The notes under the pieces were generated by a model that saw only the letters and a program-made list of their open reading frames with translations, did not search any database and had not been told where the DNA came from. From Molossus alvarezi (taxonomy: Eukaryota; Chordata; Mammalia; Chiroptera; Molossidae), in contig CM073888.1 in assembly GCA_037176705.1 (NCBI GenBank), forward strand, positions 44,832,810-44,896,809: a stretch of 64,000 nucleotides of DNA. Direction: 5' to 3'. Below are positions 20,960-31,874 of the stretch, piece after piece. Position numbers and translations under genes: made by a program. Position 1 is the stretch's first letter. Every line of letters begins with the position of its first letter.

Positions 20960-21460
20960 AGGAGATTTTGCCTCCATTTTAACGGAAGTTGCATATAAGT
21001 TTACTTGACTCCTGCGTCTTCTCAACTGTTTCTTCCTTGCATTTGCCCCCTCCTTTCCTACTTGGTGAGATTTGGCTTTATGTTCAGGATCTCTTGGGGG
21101 TCCTTGTCCAGCTTTAGTCTAGTGATAGCACCTTGCTGGGGCGAATGCCCACGTGAACAGGTGCAGTTAGCCTTCCCCGGCTGCACCCGGTCAGTGTGGA
21201 TGACGTATTTCTTCCTGGAAACCTGGACCACTCTGCCATTTGCTGCCCTTTGTGGTGTCCTCATACAACCTGAACTTCGTCATCCTTTCGGATGGGTGTG
21301 GAGCAAACACTGTGCTTCTCTCTCAGCTCTTTGGAACGAGGAGGAGACAAATGTAGGAAGGAACATTGAAATGCCTTTTATGGTTCTGGCTAGGGGCAGA
21401 AGTCGAAAAGGGATTGAACTTCAAATTGACCCCTGGCACTTCAGCAATGGCCTCGAAAGG
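20960..21460 (-). pseudogene. RPL26: Processed pseudogene of ribosomal protein L26
   Basis: Read on the minus strand, the segment follows RPL26 mRNA without introns. A 5' UTR-like stretch precedes the initiation site near 21422-21424, where ATG has become TTG. Codons for KFNPF-like, KRHFN-like, SKELR-like and the [12 protein letters not shown] region follow in order. The 68-codon frame at 21058-21264 preserves VVQVSRKKYVIHTDRVQ and ITRLKLDKD, matching the KOW-containing large-subunit protein uL24. The natural stop has changed to TCA at 21006-21008, and 3' UTR-like sequence continues to about 20960. Several frameshifts separate the pieces, so no ribosomal protein is made. RPL26 and its paralogue RPL26L1 cannot be distinguished. 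The plus-strand 162-codon frame over it is an antisense shadow. Confidence 0.88.
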
Positions 21461-21534
21461 GAAGAGTTGGTGGGAGCTTTTACTTTACAGTAGGAAAGTC
21501 TAGGGATCTGGAAATGGGAGACTGTCTTCGTTTT

Positions 21535-21690
21535 GGGTCTGGCATTTACTAGTTCTGGGAGCTGGAGCAGGTTCCTTAACTTCTTTGAGTATCAATTTTT
21601 TAATCTTTAAAACAGATATAGGGGCATTAAATGAAACAATGTACGTGGACAGTATTCCTAGATTATAAATAGTCGCATAATGCAAGTGTG
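21535..21690 (+). repeat. MIR element
   Basis: The MIR order is visible: ggcatttactagttctggga, gcaggttccttaacttcttt, gagtatcaattttttaatc, aaacagatataggggcatta. Confidence 0.68.
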
Positions 21691-21699
21691 ACAGCATCA

Positions 21700-22213
21700 C
21701 AGTTATGTTTAGAGACTAGACTATAAACTTTTCTCTTGCTTTTAATATATATCTCATTTCTTGTAAATTGGTTATACCTTCTCAGTCTGCAGTAATATTG
21801 GAGCTGACACTTACTTGATAAAAAATTGTTGAAAAAATGAGTTTATTCCCCAATCTTATTCATTTATGTTTATTTTTACCTGCATAGTAGCGATTTGTGT
21901 TTGGGAACCTGAACAATTATAGCTAAGCAGCAAGTTTAAATTACTCTGTGATTCCATGGTGGTGTTGATGAAGCCCTCGGATGCTTGAGAGAAAGATGAC
22001 CATCTAGCTCATTGTTGGGTGCGTGAGGGAACTTGAGCAAATTTAGTTTTAAGCCTTCCAGATTATCCTGTCTGAGTGTCACGAGGGCAGACCACGTCTG
22101 TCTGGATCATCACTGCTAGTGCGCCCGGTACAGGGCACGGGAGGGGGCCGTCAGTATTTGTTAATTAACTACCTGATTTCCATTTGATCAGACTCGTGTC
22201 AGAATTATAATCA
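21700..22213. other. Intronic stretch, nothing recognised
   Basis: I see no gene or clear element. Confidence 0.5.
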
Positions 22214-22226
22214 AAAAGAAGTTGGC

Positions 22227-22320
22227 CCCCCCTGGCCGGTTTGGCTCAGCGGTTGGAGCATCCGCCTGTGGACCAGAGAGTCCCGGGTTTGGTTCCCGCT
22301 AGGGGCATGTACGAAAAAAG
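22227..22320 (+). mobile_element. SINE-A-short (tRNA head only) with TSD
   Basis: The copy runs from cccctggccggtttggctca through the B-box ggtttggttcccgctagggg to gcatgtacg and an A-rich tail. It then ends, lacking the whole 3' half of SINE-A. The 13-bp TSD aaaagaagttggc lies at 22214-22226 and 22321-22333, so the short form itself retroposed. Confidence 0.93.
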
Positions 22321-22459
22321 AAAAGAAGTTGGCTCAAGGCAGTGAAGCAGATTTCTTTTGGTTTTAGGGGGAGTAATAATAAAATAAAACATGGTAATCA
22401 ATTCTGAATCATGTGAAAGTGAGACATTTAGGTGAAATGGAAAGTGTCTGGGGCTGGGG

Positions 22460-22560
22460 ATGTGGAGACGGGGTCCTAGGTCTGGTCCATTATTAACCAG
22501 CAGAGGTAACTTTGGAGAATTACTTAACCACTTCGAGCCTGTTTATTTCTCAAAGGCCCT
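22460..22560 (+). repeat. MIR fragment
   Basis: The stretch ttaaccagcagaggtaactt, tggagaattacttaaccact, tcgagcctgtttatttctca fits the central MIR sequence. Confidence 0.6.
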
Positions 22561-24399
22561 GTCCAGTTCTGGGACAGATTTATTCTAGACCCGAATTCCT
22601 GATTGGGGGAAAAGTAACAGAGATAAGGCTTGAAAGGGATCCCATGAAATGGATTAAGATGCCAAATGAATTGGTTGGGAAATAGCTAGCTTAGGTCATG
22701 TCTGGTAGGGTGGAGTTGAAATTAAGTGAATTGATTAGTCATCAGTGTTTGAGAAATAAGTATAATATGTAAAATTATTTCTTTTTTGAAAGAGGGAATG
22801 TTTTGAGAAAGAAACCAAGGGGGCATGAGCGGTGTATTTAATTCATCCATACATAGTGCCCACAAGCCAGAGGGAACACTTAATTGTTCTGAACTTTTGT
22901 AGTGCAGGAGGTGTTGATACAATGTCAAGAAGTATTTAGGGAAGAGCCCCCCAGCTGTGCCACACTCCTCGGAGACTGGGCAGGATGGATGAATGAGGCA
23001 TCTGCTCACTCGGAATGCTGGGACAGTGTAGTCACTGTGCTTCCTGAAGGCTAAGTGCTTGTGGGCTGGTGCAGCACTTTTTTGGGAATGAAGGATTATT
23101 CATTTCCTTTGAAAGTTTCAACTTTTTTGTTTTTAGTATCTCCTTTATTCCATCTGGTCTGCACATACCCTTGCCAGGTGAATGTTCTTAGGAAACTTCT
23201 TTAGCAAGTTCAAGTCTGTTATAAAACATCAGAGTCGATAGTCTAACACCACATATCCAGATGTGAGGCTTCCAGAGGCTGCCGCCCCCTTGCCCACCTC
23301 TGTGTCGAGCGCCTTACTCAGTCTGTCTGCTCCCAGGTCCTAGAATCCCACCCAGTCCGAGGCTCATTTATCATGTCTGGTCCTCTGATGGCTAAACTTT
23401 AGTATTACCTTCCTGCTATGAATGAAAACTCTTAAGAGCTAGGGATTTTGGCTTTATAGAGATGATTCATGAGTGTGATGATTAATTTGATTCATTATTG
23501 AGACATTGTCTTTCCTGGGAATAATTATTTTGAATCTGAGCCATTTATTTAGAGTTTTTCTCTCACTTGATTCAAATTTCATGCGTTCTTCAGGGGCTGT
23601 TGCAGCAGGACCCCAAGGGGAAAGATAGTTCCTCCAAATTGGACTTTAAAACGTTGGAGGGACTATTGATAATTTAAGGCGACATAACTCTAACTCCGAA
23701 GAAATCGACTAGCTGGAATGACTCCTTTTAATCTCAAGAGTCTGAGGTTTTCTGCTATTTAAGCTAGCTGGGACATGCTTAAGTGCATAATAATACGAAG
23801 TTTTGTTTTCAGCCATGGAAATCATAAAAAATTATTTTTCTCGTGACTCCCAGTTCTTTTCATTAAACACATCCTAGTATCCCTGAAAAAATGGGAGAGG
23901 AGGCAGGCATTTTAGATTGGGAAAATATGTGACGTGATTATGTGAAGAGATGTCTGATGTAGCTAGCTTCTCACATGTTGTGTTCATTTGAACTTGAAAT
24001 TTTGGCCGTATGAAAATGAGTATCATGTCAGAATGGTTTAGGTGCACTGACGTGTTGTGTTAGTATTTTGTGTGAAGCAAAGCACTGAGCATCCAGATCC
24101 TAAATGTTACAGTTATTAACATTATTTGAGTTCTCTCTGAATTCACACATAAGCATTCCATGAATTTAGGCACTTAATGATTTTAACACTTTTAGTGAAC
24201 AGAAGGGAAAATGTGGGCTGAACTGAAAAGTAATAGATTCCCCCAGATGTATGATTTGTCACCAAAAACGATAGCAATCTAAAGTTGAAAACCTGCTTGG
24301 CAGTTTCGAACCTTTCTTTGTGGCTATCAGAACATGTATCCAACCGTGACCCCTTCAGGACTAAGTTCTAGCCAGTCCTCAGTGGGGAACGAAGGCAGA
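22561..24399. other. Long intronic stretch, nothing recognised
   Basis: No gene is visible. The minus-strand frames at 22722-23009 and 24143-24343 show no domain I recognise. Confidence 0.5.
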
Positions 24400-25860
24400 G
24401 AGAGTGGGGATCCCTGGCGGAGGGGCCAGGTTGGAGATATTGGGTAATTGGGAGGATTTGGTAACGTTGAATGTGGGTGTTGGGGTGGTGAGAGAGGAGG
24501 CAGGGATGAATTGTGGGTCTCTGGCCTGGGTGGCAGGAAGGTTGCTGCTGTGACTCACCAAGAATAGGGATATAGAAGAAAAATCAGATTTGGGAGGGAG
24601 GCTAAGTTCCGACCATGGACTGATTCCAGGCGGTAAATACTGAATGAGTGAATCTGAGTGTGTATTATTTGAGAGGTCTGCAGGGTATCAGAGTTTGCTG
24701 GGCTTGTGCCGAAGGGAGACCTGGCCCGGGGGCGAGCTCCGGACTGTGTTGAAGCCATGAGGCTGTCAGAGAGAAGCCTGGGGGACCCCAGCATGGAAAG
24801 GGTAGGCGAAGAAGAAGGGTGTGGCCCTGGACACAACCAAGGTGAGCCGGTAGGGGAGTGGGAAGAAAACCAGGAGAGAGGGTGTCCTGGGAGCCGGGGT
24901 GGGGCCGCCGCAAGACAGGGGCTTGGTCAGTAGGAACAGTGCCACGGGGGTGTCCCTGGAGCCCTCGAGGCGAGTCTCGTCAGGTCAGCGACCTGGAGAG
25001 AAGCGAACTGGACCGAACTGGACGTGCGCCCGCCGCGAGAGCCCGAGGGAGCGGCTGGGGGTGAAGCGGGACAGTGCGGGCTGCTCTTTCCTGAGCGGGG
25101 CTGGGAGGGGAAGGGCCGGGGCGTGCATAGGAGGCCGGAAGGTGCAGGGGGGTTCAGTGTCGTTGTCCTCATCTTTAGACGAGGGACATGAGTGGAAAGA
25201 AAGAGCAGGTGTCGGTTGTGCGGATACGGGTGAGGGAGAAGGGTTGTGAAGGAGAAGGCTGCCTCCCCAGCGCGAGGGGTGGTATTTGGAGAAGTGGGAG
25301 GAGGCGGTTAAGTCCGGACACGCACACGGTTTGGGGGGTGGTAGGTGACTGGGAGTCTGCTGAGTGGCAGGTGGGCGTTGATGGAGGAGGTGGGTGTGCA
25401 TGTGGGTGGAGAGCCGCCCCCCAGGCCTGCAGTCGGAAGAGGGAGCAGGGCTGGTTTTCCTGGAGGACCAGCTGGTGGTGTGGGCGGAGCAAATGGTGCC
25501 ACCCCGTGGATGAGGTCTGGGTAAGGAGGAGCCATTTAGGGAGAAGTAATGTGGTCAGAGCTATGATTTTGAAACCGAAGGCAGCTCATGGCAGAGTTAG
25601 AGAGGAGCAGGGATATTGTTCATAACCTAGGAGAAGGTCACTGGGGCAGCTGCAATGGGAGAGGTGAGGATTCCAGAAGTTGTGGGCAGATTGGCACCCG
25701 ATTGACCAGTGCAGGGAAGGAGAGGAGGGTGAGGGGGCAAAGGAGAGGTGGGGAAGGTGCCCGAGTGATCCACATTGCCGTTGAGGCTCCAGAGGACCCC
25801 GGAGGGGGGAAGCGTGTGTAGAGAGGGGTGGGCAGTTCGGTGTTGGGCACATTTACAGGA
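24400..25860 (+). repeat. G-rich segment, probably an ancient repeat
   Basis: Pieces such as ttgggaggatttggtaacg, gaagaaaaccaggagagagg and gggtgtcctgggagccgggg resemble a long, old mammalian interspersed repeat that I have seen but cannot name. Many overlapping frames arise on both strands because the composition suppresses stops. None has a recognisable domain, and none is called a gene. Confidence 0.4.
24870..25330. promoter_or_regulatory. Intronic CpG-rich, G-skewed patch
   Basis: Hand counting gives about 31 CpG dinucleotides in 24901-25320. The plus strand has far more G than C, so the observed-to-expected CpG ratio is near one. Surrounding intron is CpG-poor. This could be a second CpG island (alternative promoter or enhancer) or a CpG-rich ancient repeat that has stayed unmethylated. 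No first exon with a convincing start and donor was identified. Confidence 0.5.
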
Positions 25861-26014
25861 CAGTTGTGTAGCCTCCAGCTAATGACCAGAACCAGGGGTC
25901 TGGAGCCCAGGAGAGTGGTTGTGGCAAGTGACAAAGATTTGGAGCAAGATATCCTCATCCTTGAACTGGAAGTAGTTACGATTCATTTGAAGAATTGAGA
26001 GAAAAATAAATCTT

Positions 26015-26260
26015 TTTTTTTTATCCTCACCCAAGGATATTTTTCCATTTTTTGTACAGATAGAGTGGGAGGGAGAGAGAGGAAGGGAGAGAGAGAGAGA
26101 AACATCGACGTGAAGGGACACATCGAGTGGCTGCCACCCGCACGACCAACCAGGGCCGGGGACAAACTGCAACTGAAGTACGTGCCCTTAGCGGGAACCG
26201 AACCCGGGTCTTCCCGGACCGCAGGCCGAAGCTTTAACCGCTGAGCCAAACTGGCCAGGG
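26015..26260 (-). mobile_element. SINE-A (A1 tail) with perfect 19-bp TSD
   Basis: The copy is near consensus from atcctcacccaaggatattt to ctgagccaaactggccaggg. The TSD tgagagaaaaataaatctt lies at 25996-26014 and 26261-26279 without a mismatch, suggesting a fairly recent insertion. Confidence 0.96.
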
Positions 26261-26688
26261 TGAGAGAAAAATAAATCTTGATGTGGCTATGGACTGTAAC
26301 AATAAACTTCTCAAACCACATCAGTGTGTTTTTAACTTTCTTAGAACAAAGCCTTTAATGCCAGAATGTGGACAAGCCCCCCAAAGAGCTGAAAATGAAC
26401 ACCACAGGATGTTCAGAAGTACATTTTATAAGTTTCAATAGAAATATGCTGTTATCTTAATGGTTTCTTCCCTCTCGGGTTAATCTGTTTTTTCAATCCT
26501 TTTGTTTATTGTTGTTGATAAGAGACTTCAGAGGACTGGTGGGGACTAGCTGGTTGTAGTTTTGAAAAGTCTCTGAAGGTGAAATACACTGTGTTGACTG
26601 TGGTATTATTGCATTTTATTTCCTGGATTTGGCGCCAGTGGATACTTAATAATTAGATATTTTAATGCAATGTCCAGAAAAAAATCCA

Positions 26689-26957
26689 GCCCTAGCCAGT
26701 TTGGCTCAGCGGTTAGAGCATCGGCCTGTGGACCAGAGAGTCCCAGGCTCGGTTTCCACTGGGGGCACGTGGCTCGGTTTCCACTGGGGGCACGTACCTC
26801 GGTTCCGGTTTGTCCCGGGCCCGGTTGGGGTCGTGTGGGTGGCGACCAGTCGATGTGTCTCTCTCACATCGATGATTCTCTCTCTCTTCCTCCCACTTTA
26901 TCTGAAGATAAATGCAAAAAAAAAAAAAGTGTCCTCGGGTGAGGATAAAAAAAAAAA
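26689..26957 (+). mobile_element. SINE-A (A2 tail) with internal 25-bp duplication
   Basis: The head ccctagccagtttggctcag and tail gaagataaatgcaaaaaaaa are intact. A 25-bp segment around the 3' side of the B box (ggctcggtttccactggggg plus cacgt) occurs twice in tandem at 26746-26770 and 26771-26795. Flanking aaaaaaatcca repeats suggest a TSD. Confidence 0.93.
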
Positions 26958-26959
26958 TC

Positions 26960-27304
26960 CAAAGTGGTTTTATATCTTGTTTTGGTAAATAGGCTGATTA
27001 CAATTTATATTTAGTTAAATATTGATCTGTAGAGCCTGCTTTGGGATTTCCCATAAAACGACATTTTTCTGCTTCCCCAAATGTATAACCAGGTAATATT
27101 GCTGCGTGGAAATATTAATTAAAACAGAAATGAATTCTCTAAATCTGTGGGATTTCCAGCAGTTTGGTGGGTATTCTAGAATTTGTGTGGGGGTGTGAGT
27201 GATACCGAGTGTTCTCCCCAGCCCCCTGTTACTCTGTCCAACTGTCTGTGCTACTTCTATCTTGATTTAATGCTGTAGCAGAGAGATTACTCTTCTGCTT
27301 TTTA
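26960..27304. other. Intronic stretch, nothing recognised
   Basis: I see no gene or clear element. Confidence 0.5.
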
Positions 27305-27420
27305 TGGTGCCTACATTTATTGAGTGTCTGCTTTATTCTCGGTCCTTGGCTCAGGGGCAGAGAGGAAGGAGCCAGCACCCCTGCCCTCAAGAGCACGCTG
27401 CCTGGTGGAAAGTCATAAAG
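27305..27420 (-). repeat. L2 3' end fragment
   Basis: The order tacatttattgagtgtctgc, tcggtccttggctcagggg and ccctgccctcaagagcacgc matches the reverse-complement L2 3' end. Confidence 0.6.
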
Positions 27421-27624
27421 AGCCATTGTGATACTGCGATTTATAACAAGAAATGTATTTGTTCCTGGAACAAGAGTCCAAAAACCCTTGACATTTCCTA
27501 AGTGGTAAGGGCTATAAAAGTGAGAAGAGTGTCTTTTGGTATTCATAACAAGCCCCTTTCAACCACACTTCAGTTTGTTAAGTGAGGTGACTTTTGAAAA
27601 CCCCTAAGTATATTCTGGAGGCTG

Positions 27625-28195
27625 GTTGCCAAGGAACCAGCCACTTGATAGGGACCAGAGATTGAGCTCCGTCCCCTATGCCAGTGATTTAATCAATCAT
27701 GTCTATGTAATGAAGCCTCCATAAAAATGCTAACTCATGGGGTTTGGCAGCTTCCTGGTTGGTGAACAGGTAGAGGTGCTGAGAGGGTGGCACCCCTGGA
27801 AAGGACGTGAAACCCCGAGCCCCTTCCTGTACACCTCACTATGCATCTCTTCCTTTGGCTGTTCCCGAGTTGTGTCCTTTATCATAAGGGGGTAATAGTA
27901 AGTAAGAAAGCACTTTCCTAAGTTCTGTGAGCTATTCTAGCAAATCATCGAGCCCTAATGGGGGGATCTTGGGATAGTCAGAGAAGCACAGGTGGACTTG
28001 CCTTTGGCATCTGAAGTGGGAAGGAAGTCTGGTGAGACTGAGCCCTTAATTAACCTTTCGGGTCTGTGCTAACCTAGGTAGATAGTGTTAGAATGGAATT
28101 ACATTGTAGAACACCCAGGTGATGTCTGCAGAGACTTGCTTGGTGTGGGGGGAAAACCCCGCACATCTGGGGTCAGAAGTGAAGTTCTGTGAGTA
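27625..28195 (+). mobile_element. ERVL/MaLR-related LTR
   Basis: The blocks ttaatcaatcatgtctatgt, aatgaagcctccataaaaat, ggttggtgaacaggtagagg, tatgcatctcttcctttggc, gttctgtgagctattctagc and tcagaagtgaag-like end text follow the order of an old LTR family that I recall from mammals. I cannot give the subfamily. Only the LTR is seen, with no viral genes. Confidence 0.68.
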
Positions 28196-28273
28196 GTGGA
28201 TCAGAGAGTACAGAGTTTTTTCTTTCAGCTGTAAAAAGACCGTTGTTGACACACGTGAAAGAGACACACTGTT

Positions 28274-28371
28274 TTGTTTTGTTTTTGGTATGTTCTCCTA
28301 GCGGGAACTGAACCTGGGACTCTCTGGTCCGCAGGCCGAAGCTCCATCCTCTGAGCCAAACCGGCCAGGGT
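28274..28371 (-). mobile_element. SINE-A-short (tRNA head only) with TSD
   Basis: The T-rich tail complement is followed directly by ggtatgttctcctagcggg and the head complement ctgagccaaaccggccaggg. The repeat acacactgtt lies just before it and gcacactgtt at 28373-28382. Confidence 0.92.
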
Positions 28372-28399
28372 GGCACACTGTTGATATCAGTGGTGGCTC

Positions 28400-28565
28400 C
28401 TGTTTGTGGTGCACTTAACAAAGCATTTTACCTTTGTAGGTTCAGTTCATCCTCACACCAACCCAGAGAAGCAGCCAAGGTTATTCTCTCTGCACAAAAG
28501 AGGAACAGAGAGAGGTTAAATAGAGGAGCCAGGATTAGAAGCTGGGCAGTCTGATATGAGAACCC
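28400..28565 (-). repeat. MIR element
   Basis: The reverse MIR pattern is present: gcattttacctttgtaggtt, accaacccagagaagcagcc, aagaggaacagagagaggtt, gccaggattagaagctgggc. Confidence 0.68.
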
Positions 28566-30105
28566 ACACTTTTACAGAGTGGGGGAAGTGTCTGTTTAGG
28601 GTGACTCTGTCGCATTAGCAATAATTAGGATGAGGACTCAATGCTGAGTGCGTGGAGCTTGGGCTGGGGGTTGGGGGACAGTGGGAGGGGAAATTATAAG
28701 GTTAAGGTTAATTAAGCCTGGATGGACTAGTCCGAAGTCAGGAGGTAGAAGGTGATGGTGGAGAGGGGGTGGGGACCAGATTATGAAAACCTTTTACATC
28801 AAGGTTTACCGTGAAATCCCTAGAACTATATAGTTTTGCATATATTGCATATTTACTGTGGACATTCAGATGCAGCCTAGGACCTTTTAGTGTGTATGTA
28901 GCATTCTTATTTTCATACTGATACTGTTCATTGTCATGTACATGTATAACATAGGTGGAAATTGTAATGCTTATAATGGCAGTAGCTCACAATTCCAAAG
29001 AAGTTGGGGATTTCTGTGTGGTTTATTGTAATTTAGACAGCAGTCTGTAACTAGTAGGCTTAGGAAATTTGTTTTCAAGGAGTGGTAAATGAAGTTGTTC
29101 TAGAAGCTGGTTGTATGTTGCTGCATTTTTGTTTACCTCTCAGATCAGAAAATTTAAAGGACTTGGGTGTGTTCCAAAAATTAAAATAAGTGACTCACAC
29201 CCTCTTTGGCACACTGAGGTTGCTCAAATGTTTGTGGTAAGTATTACTGAGCCAGGGAACTTAGTACTACATACAGTGGGTTTATTACCAAAGAGTGCTG
29301 CTCCTTTTGTATAAGGAATTCTCTGGGATTATATGGGGAGACCAACTTAGTATGATGCCACAGCTGTGTAATGAGCATAGAGCGACCTAGAAGAGATTAA
29401 GATGAATACGTCTAGGAGACCCATAAAAAGACCCTTCATTGATTTATATGTGCAGCTGTTGAGCAGTGGTCACCTGGAGACCAAATAGAAAGGTGCAGAC
29501 CTGACTGGAATACCTTCTGGAGGTGGGAGGAGCTTGGCTTTGGGTGTTGGAAGGCTAGAAGCTCAAACAGTGACTACTGTCTTATTTTGTTCTGTAGGAA
29601 AAGCACTGGTTTCTGTATTGAAAAGGTTTAGATCGCCTCAAAAATGCAGATGTTTATAGACTTAGTTTCAGAAATGCCACATACGTCTCTCTAATAGGGA
29701 TCAGTCAACTCCAGGGATAGGTAGGTGGCGTGAGTAGTTAGTTACTTTCTAGAGACAGTGCCCAGTATGTCTGTGAGGTCGGGATAGCTCTCAATTTAGA
29801 GTGTTCCCTCCCACTCTTTCTCTCTAGTTATCAAATCAGATATTTCTGCTAGAGTCTAAGATTGTAATAAAAAGGAAATTGTGTTTTGAACTATTATAGT
29901 AAATATGAATTTCTTGAAACAGGTCAAAATGTTAAGAAAGATGTTTTTCTTTTACTATTATAAAATAATTCAGAATACAGTAATTACAGAAAGGTATTAT
30001 GAAAACCTTTCTTGTTACAACCTATTTAAAAGATGAAATATTGCAAATACTGTTGAAGTCCCTGAAGTCACTTCCTGGCCTCATTTTCTCCCTTTCTTCT
30101 CATTT
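28566..30105. other. Long intronic stretch, nothing recognised
   Basis: I see no gene, TSD-flanked element or structured repeat. Confidence 0.5.
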
Positions 30106-30109
30106 TTTT

Positions 30110-30500
30110 TTTAAATCATTGCTGTCCAGTATATTTTATACGTCTACTACGTGTCTGTGTAAATAATGGTTAATTCAATAGTTAGTGTTCTTTTATTGCT
30201 TTACAACTTGTAGAAGTAGTGTCATAGTACATGTTTCCTTCCTTCTGTAGGTCACTTCTGTTGGTCAGCCTTGTTTCTGAGATTGACCCTTGTTCTGGTT
30301 ATTCTTTCAAACTGCAGAACACACTGGAGTGTATCCATTTTCCTGTTGATGGACATTTAGTTATTATTTTTCCCCATATTTCTCTATAACAAATGACAAT
30401 AAACATCTCTGTTTCCTTTGGTGCATGTGTGAGATTTTCTGTAGGTTATGATCCCAGGAGTTGCTTGGTTATAGGGAAGAGAATGTATCTTCATGTTCTT
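30110..30500 (-). mobile_element. Old L1 3' region fragment
   Basis: Reverse-oriented L1-like text such as gtgtatccattttcctgttg, atggacatttagttattatt and caggagttgcttggttatag is present in L1M order. Confidence 0.6.
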
Positions 30501-30734
30501 TAGCCTTTGGTAGCACCTGCCTTAGTTAGGTGCTTCGTTGCCATCTTTAAATTGGGAAGCTTGAAGATTAAGAAATTATTTCTTTTTAACTTGGATGCTG
30601 ATATTTTCTTGAAACTATAATAGAACTGTGAAAACATGTGGTTTGGGGAAAAATGGAATACAGAATAAGTAATATATATGTTAATGGTTTGTAATGTCAA
30701 CCGGTCATTGGTGCGGGTTAACACCAACAGGTAT

Positions 30735-31300
30735 CCCCAATTCGGGGTGTGGTGCAGGAGACTTTATTTAGTGTAAACAGCTCAACTGTGAAGCACCCTG
30801 GGGCAAAGCCCCTCTGGCTAGACAGCTCTGCCCTGGCCCAAGTCTAGTCTGGCCCCCTCTGCTCTGCTCCTTTCTAGTCTGCTCCACTCAGCTCCTGCAA
30901 GATATCTTTGGTGTCTTCAGTATTTCAGCTCCAGCCAGGGAAATGCAGTGGAAAGAGAAAGCGTGCCCTCTGGGGCAGAGAGGGGAGCTGACTTATGTAA
31001 AGAGAAGTCCCTCCTTGCTCTTGATTTGTCCTCATGCAAACAAGGACTCCAAATCCTTCGAGTTTGATTGGTCCAGAAAGCACTATCCTGATTGGTGTGA
31101 GTGGAGCCACCCTGATTGGTTGGTGAGGGTGCTAATGGGAATATAGCTGCACAGCTGTTATTGGATGCAGAAAGTCTCAGTCGTCTTGGTTGAAATACAA
31201 TTCCAGGAACTCCTTTACGAGGGCTGGCTCAGTCACCAGGAACACAGTGCAGGAAGCAGGCAATTCAGTGCAGTCTTTCTTCTCCCTGAAGCACGTCTGT
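30735..31300 (-). mobile_element. Endogenous retrovirus LTR (solo, antisense)
   Basis: Read in reverse, the segment has repeated CCAAT-type motifs: the plus strand shows gattggtccagaaag, ctgattggtgtgagt and ctgattggttggtg at about 31067-31125. A polyadenylation-signal complement (tttattta) lies at about 30762. This is the layout of a retroviral LTR promoter and R region. No retroviral gene is adjacent. Exact ends and family are uncertain. Confidence 0.6.
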
Positions 31301-31346
31301 ATGAGAGGCTCCTGATTAGAAATGGCTGCTAGGCTCTGTTTTTTTA

Positions 31347-31456
31347 TTTATTTTTATTTTTTATTTTTTTGTGGTATGTGCCCCCTAGTGGGAACCGAAC
31401 CCAGGACTCTCTGGTCCGCAGGCCGACACTCGACTGCTGAGCCAAACTGGCCAGGG
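31347..31456 (-). mobile_element. SINE-A-short (tRNA head only) with TSD
   Basis: The long T-rich tail complement is followed by gtggtatgtgccccctagtg and the head complement ctgagccaaactggccaggg. The TSD aggctctgttttttta lies at about 31331-31346 and 31459-31474. Confidence 0.93.
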
Positions 31457-31641
31457 TGAGGCTCTGTTTTTTTAAAGTTTGAGCCCAGTTAGCCACCAGG
31501 AGACCTTCTTGGTGTAGGTATCTTCTTTCTCAGGGTCCACAGCAACTTTTGTGACTTACATAAGGTTCTATTTAATTGAAAAACATATGGTTGCATATCT
31601 TCTACAACGACAATGAAAGATTCTATAAAAAAGAAATTCCT

Positions 31642-31855
31642 GCCCTGGCTGGTTTGGCTCAGCAGCAGAGTGTCGGTTGTGGACCAATGAGTCGTGGGTT
31701 CGATTCTGGCCAAGGGCACATACCTTGGTTGTGGTTTGTCCCATCGACGTGTTCCTCTCACATCGATGTTTCTCCCTCTCCCCCTTTCTCTGGTCTCTCT
31801 CACTCCCACTCTGTCTGAAGATAAATAGGAAAATATTCTTACGTGAAGATTAACA
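31642..31855 (+). mobile_element. SINE-A (A2 tail), internally shortened
   Basis: The copy has the head gccctggctggtttggctca and the tail gaagataaataggaaaat. The central cggttggggtcgtgtgggtg block is deleted, so tttgtccc runs straight into atcgacgtg. Flanking repeats aaaaaagaaattcct and aaaagaagaaattcct mark the target. Confidence 0.9.
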
Positions 31856-31874
31856 AAAAAGAAGAAATTCCTAA

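Noticed and set aside
21005..21493. Plus-strand open frame of 162 codons
   Set aside because: It lies exactly antisense to the RPL26 pseudogene and has no family resemblance of its own.
24143..24343. Minus-strand 66-codon frame considered as a mariner transposase piece
   Set aside because: It lacks the catalytic and linker motifs of mariner transposases, and the resemblance was only superficial.
24985..25625. Overlapping frames of 105-145 codons on both strands of the G-rich patch
   Set aside because: Stops are suppressed by composition, opposite strands are open at once, and no domain or splice structure is recognisable.
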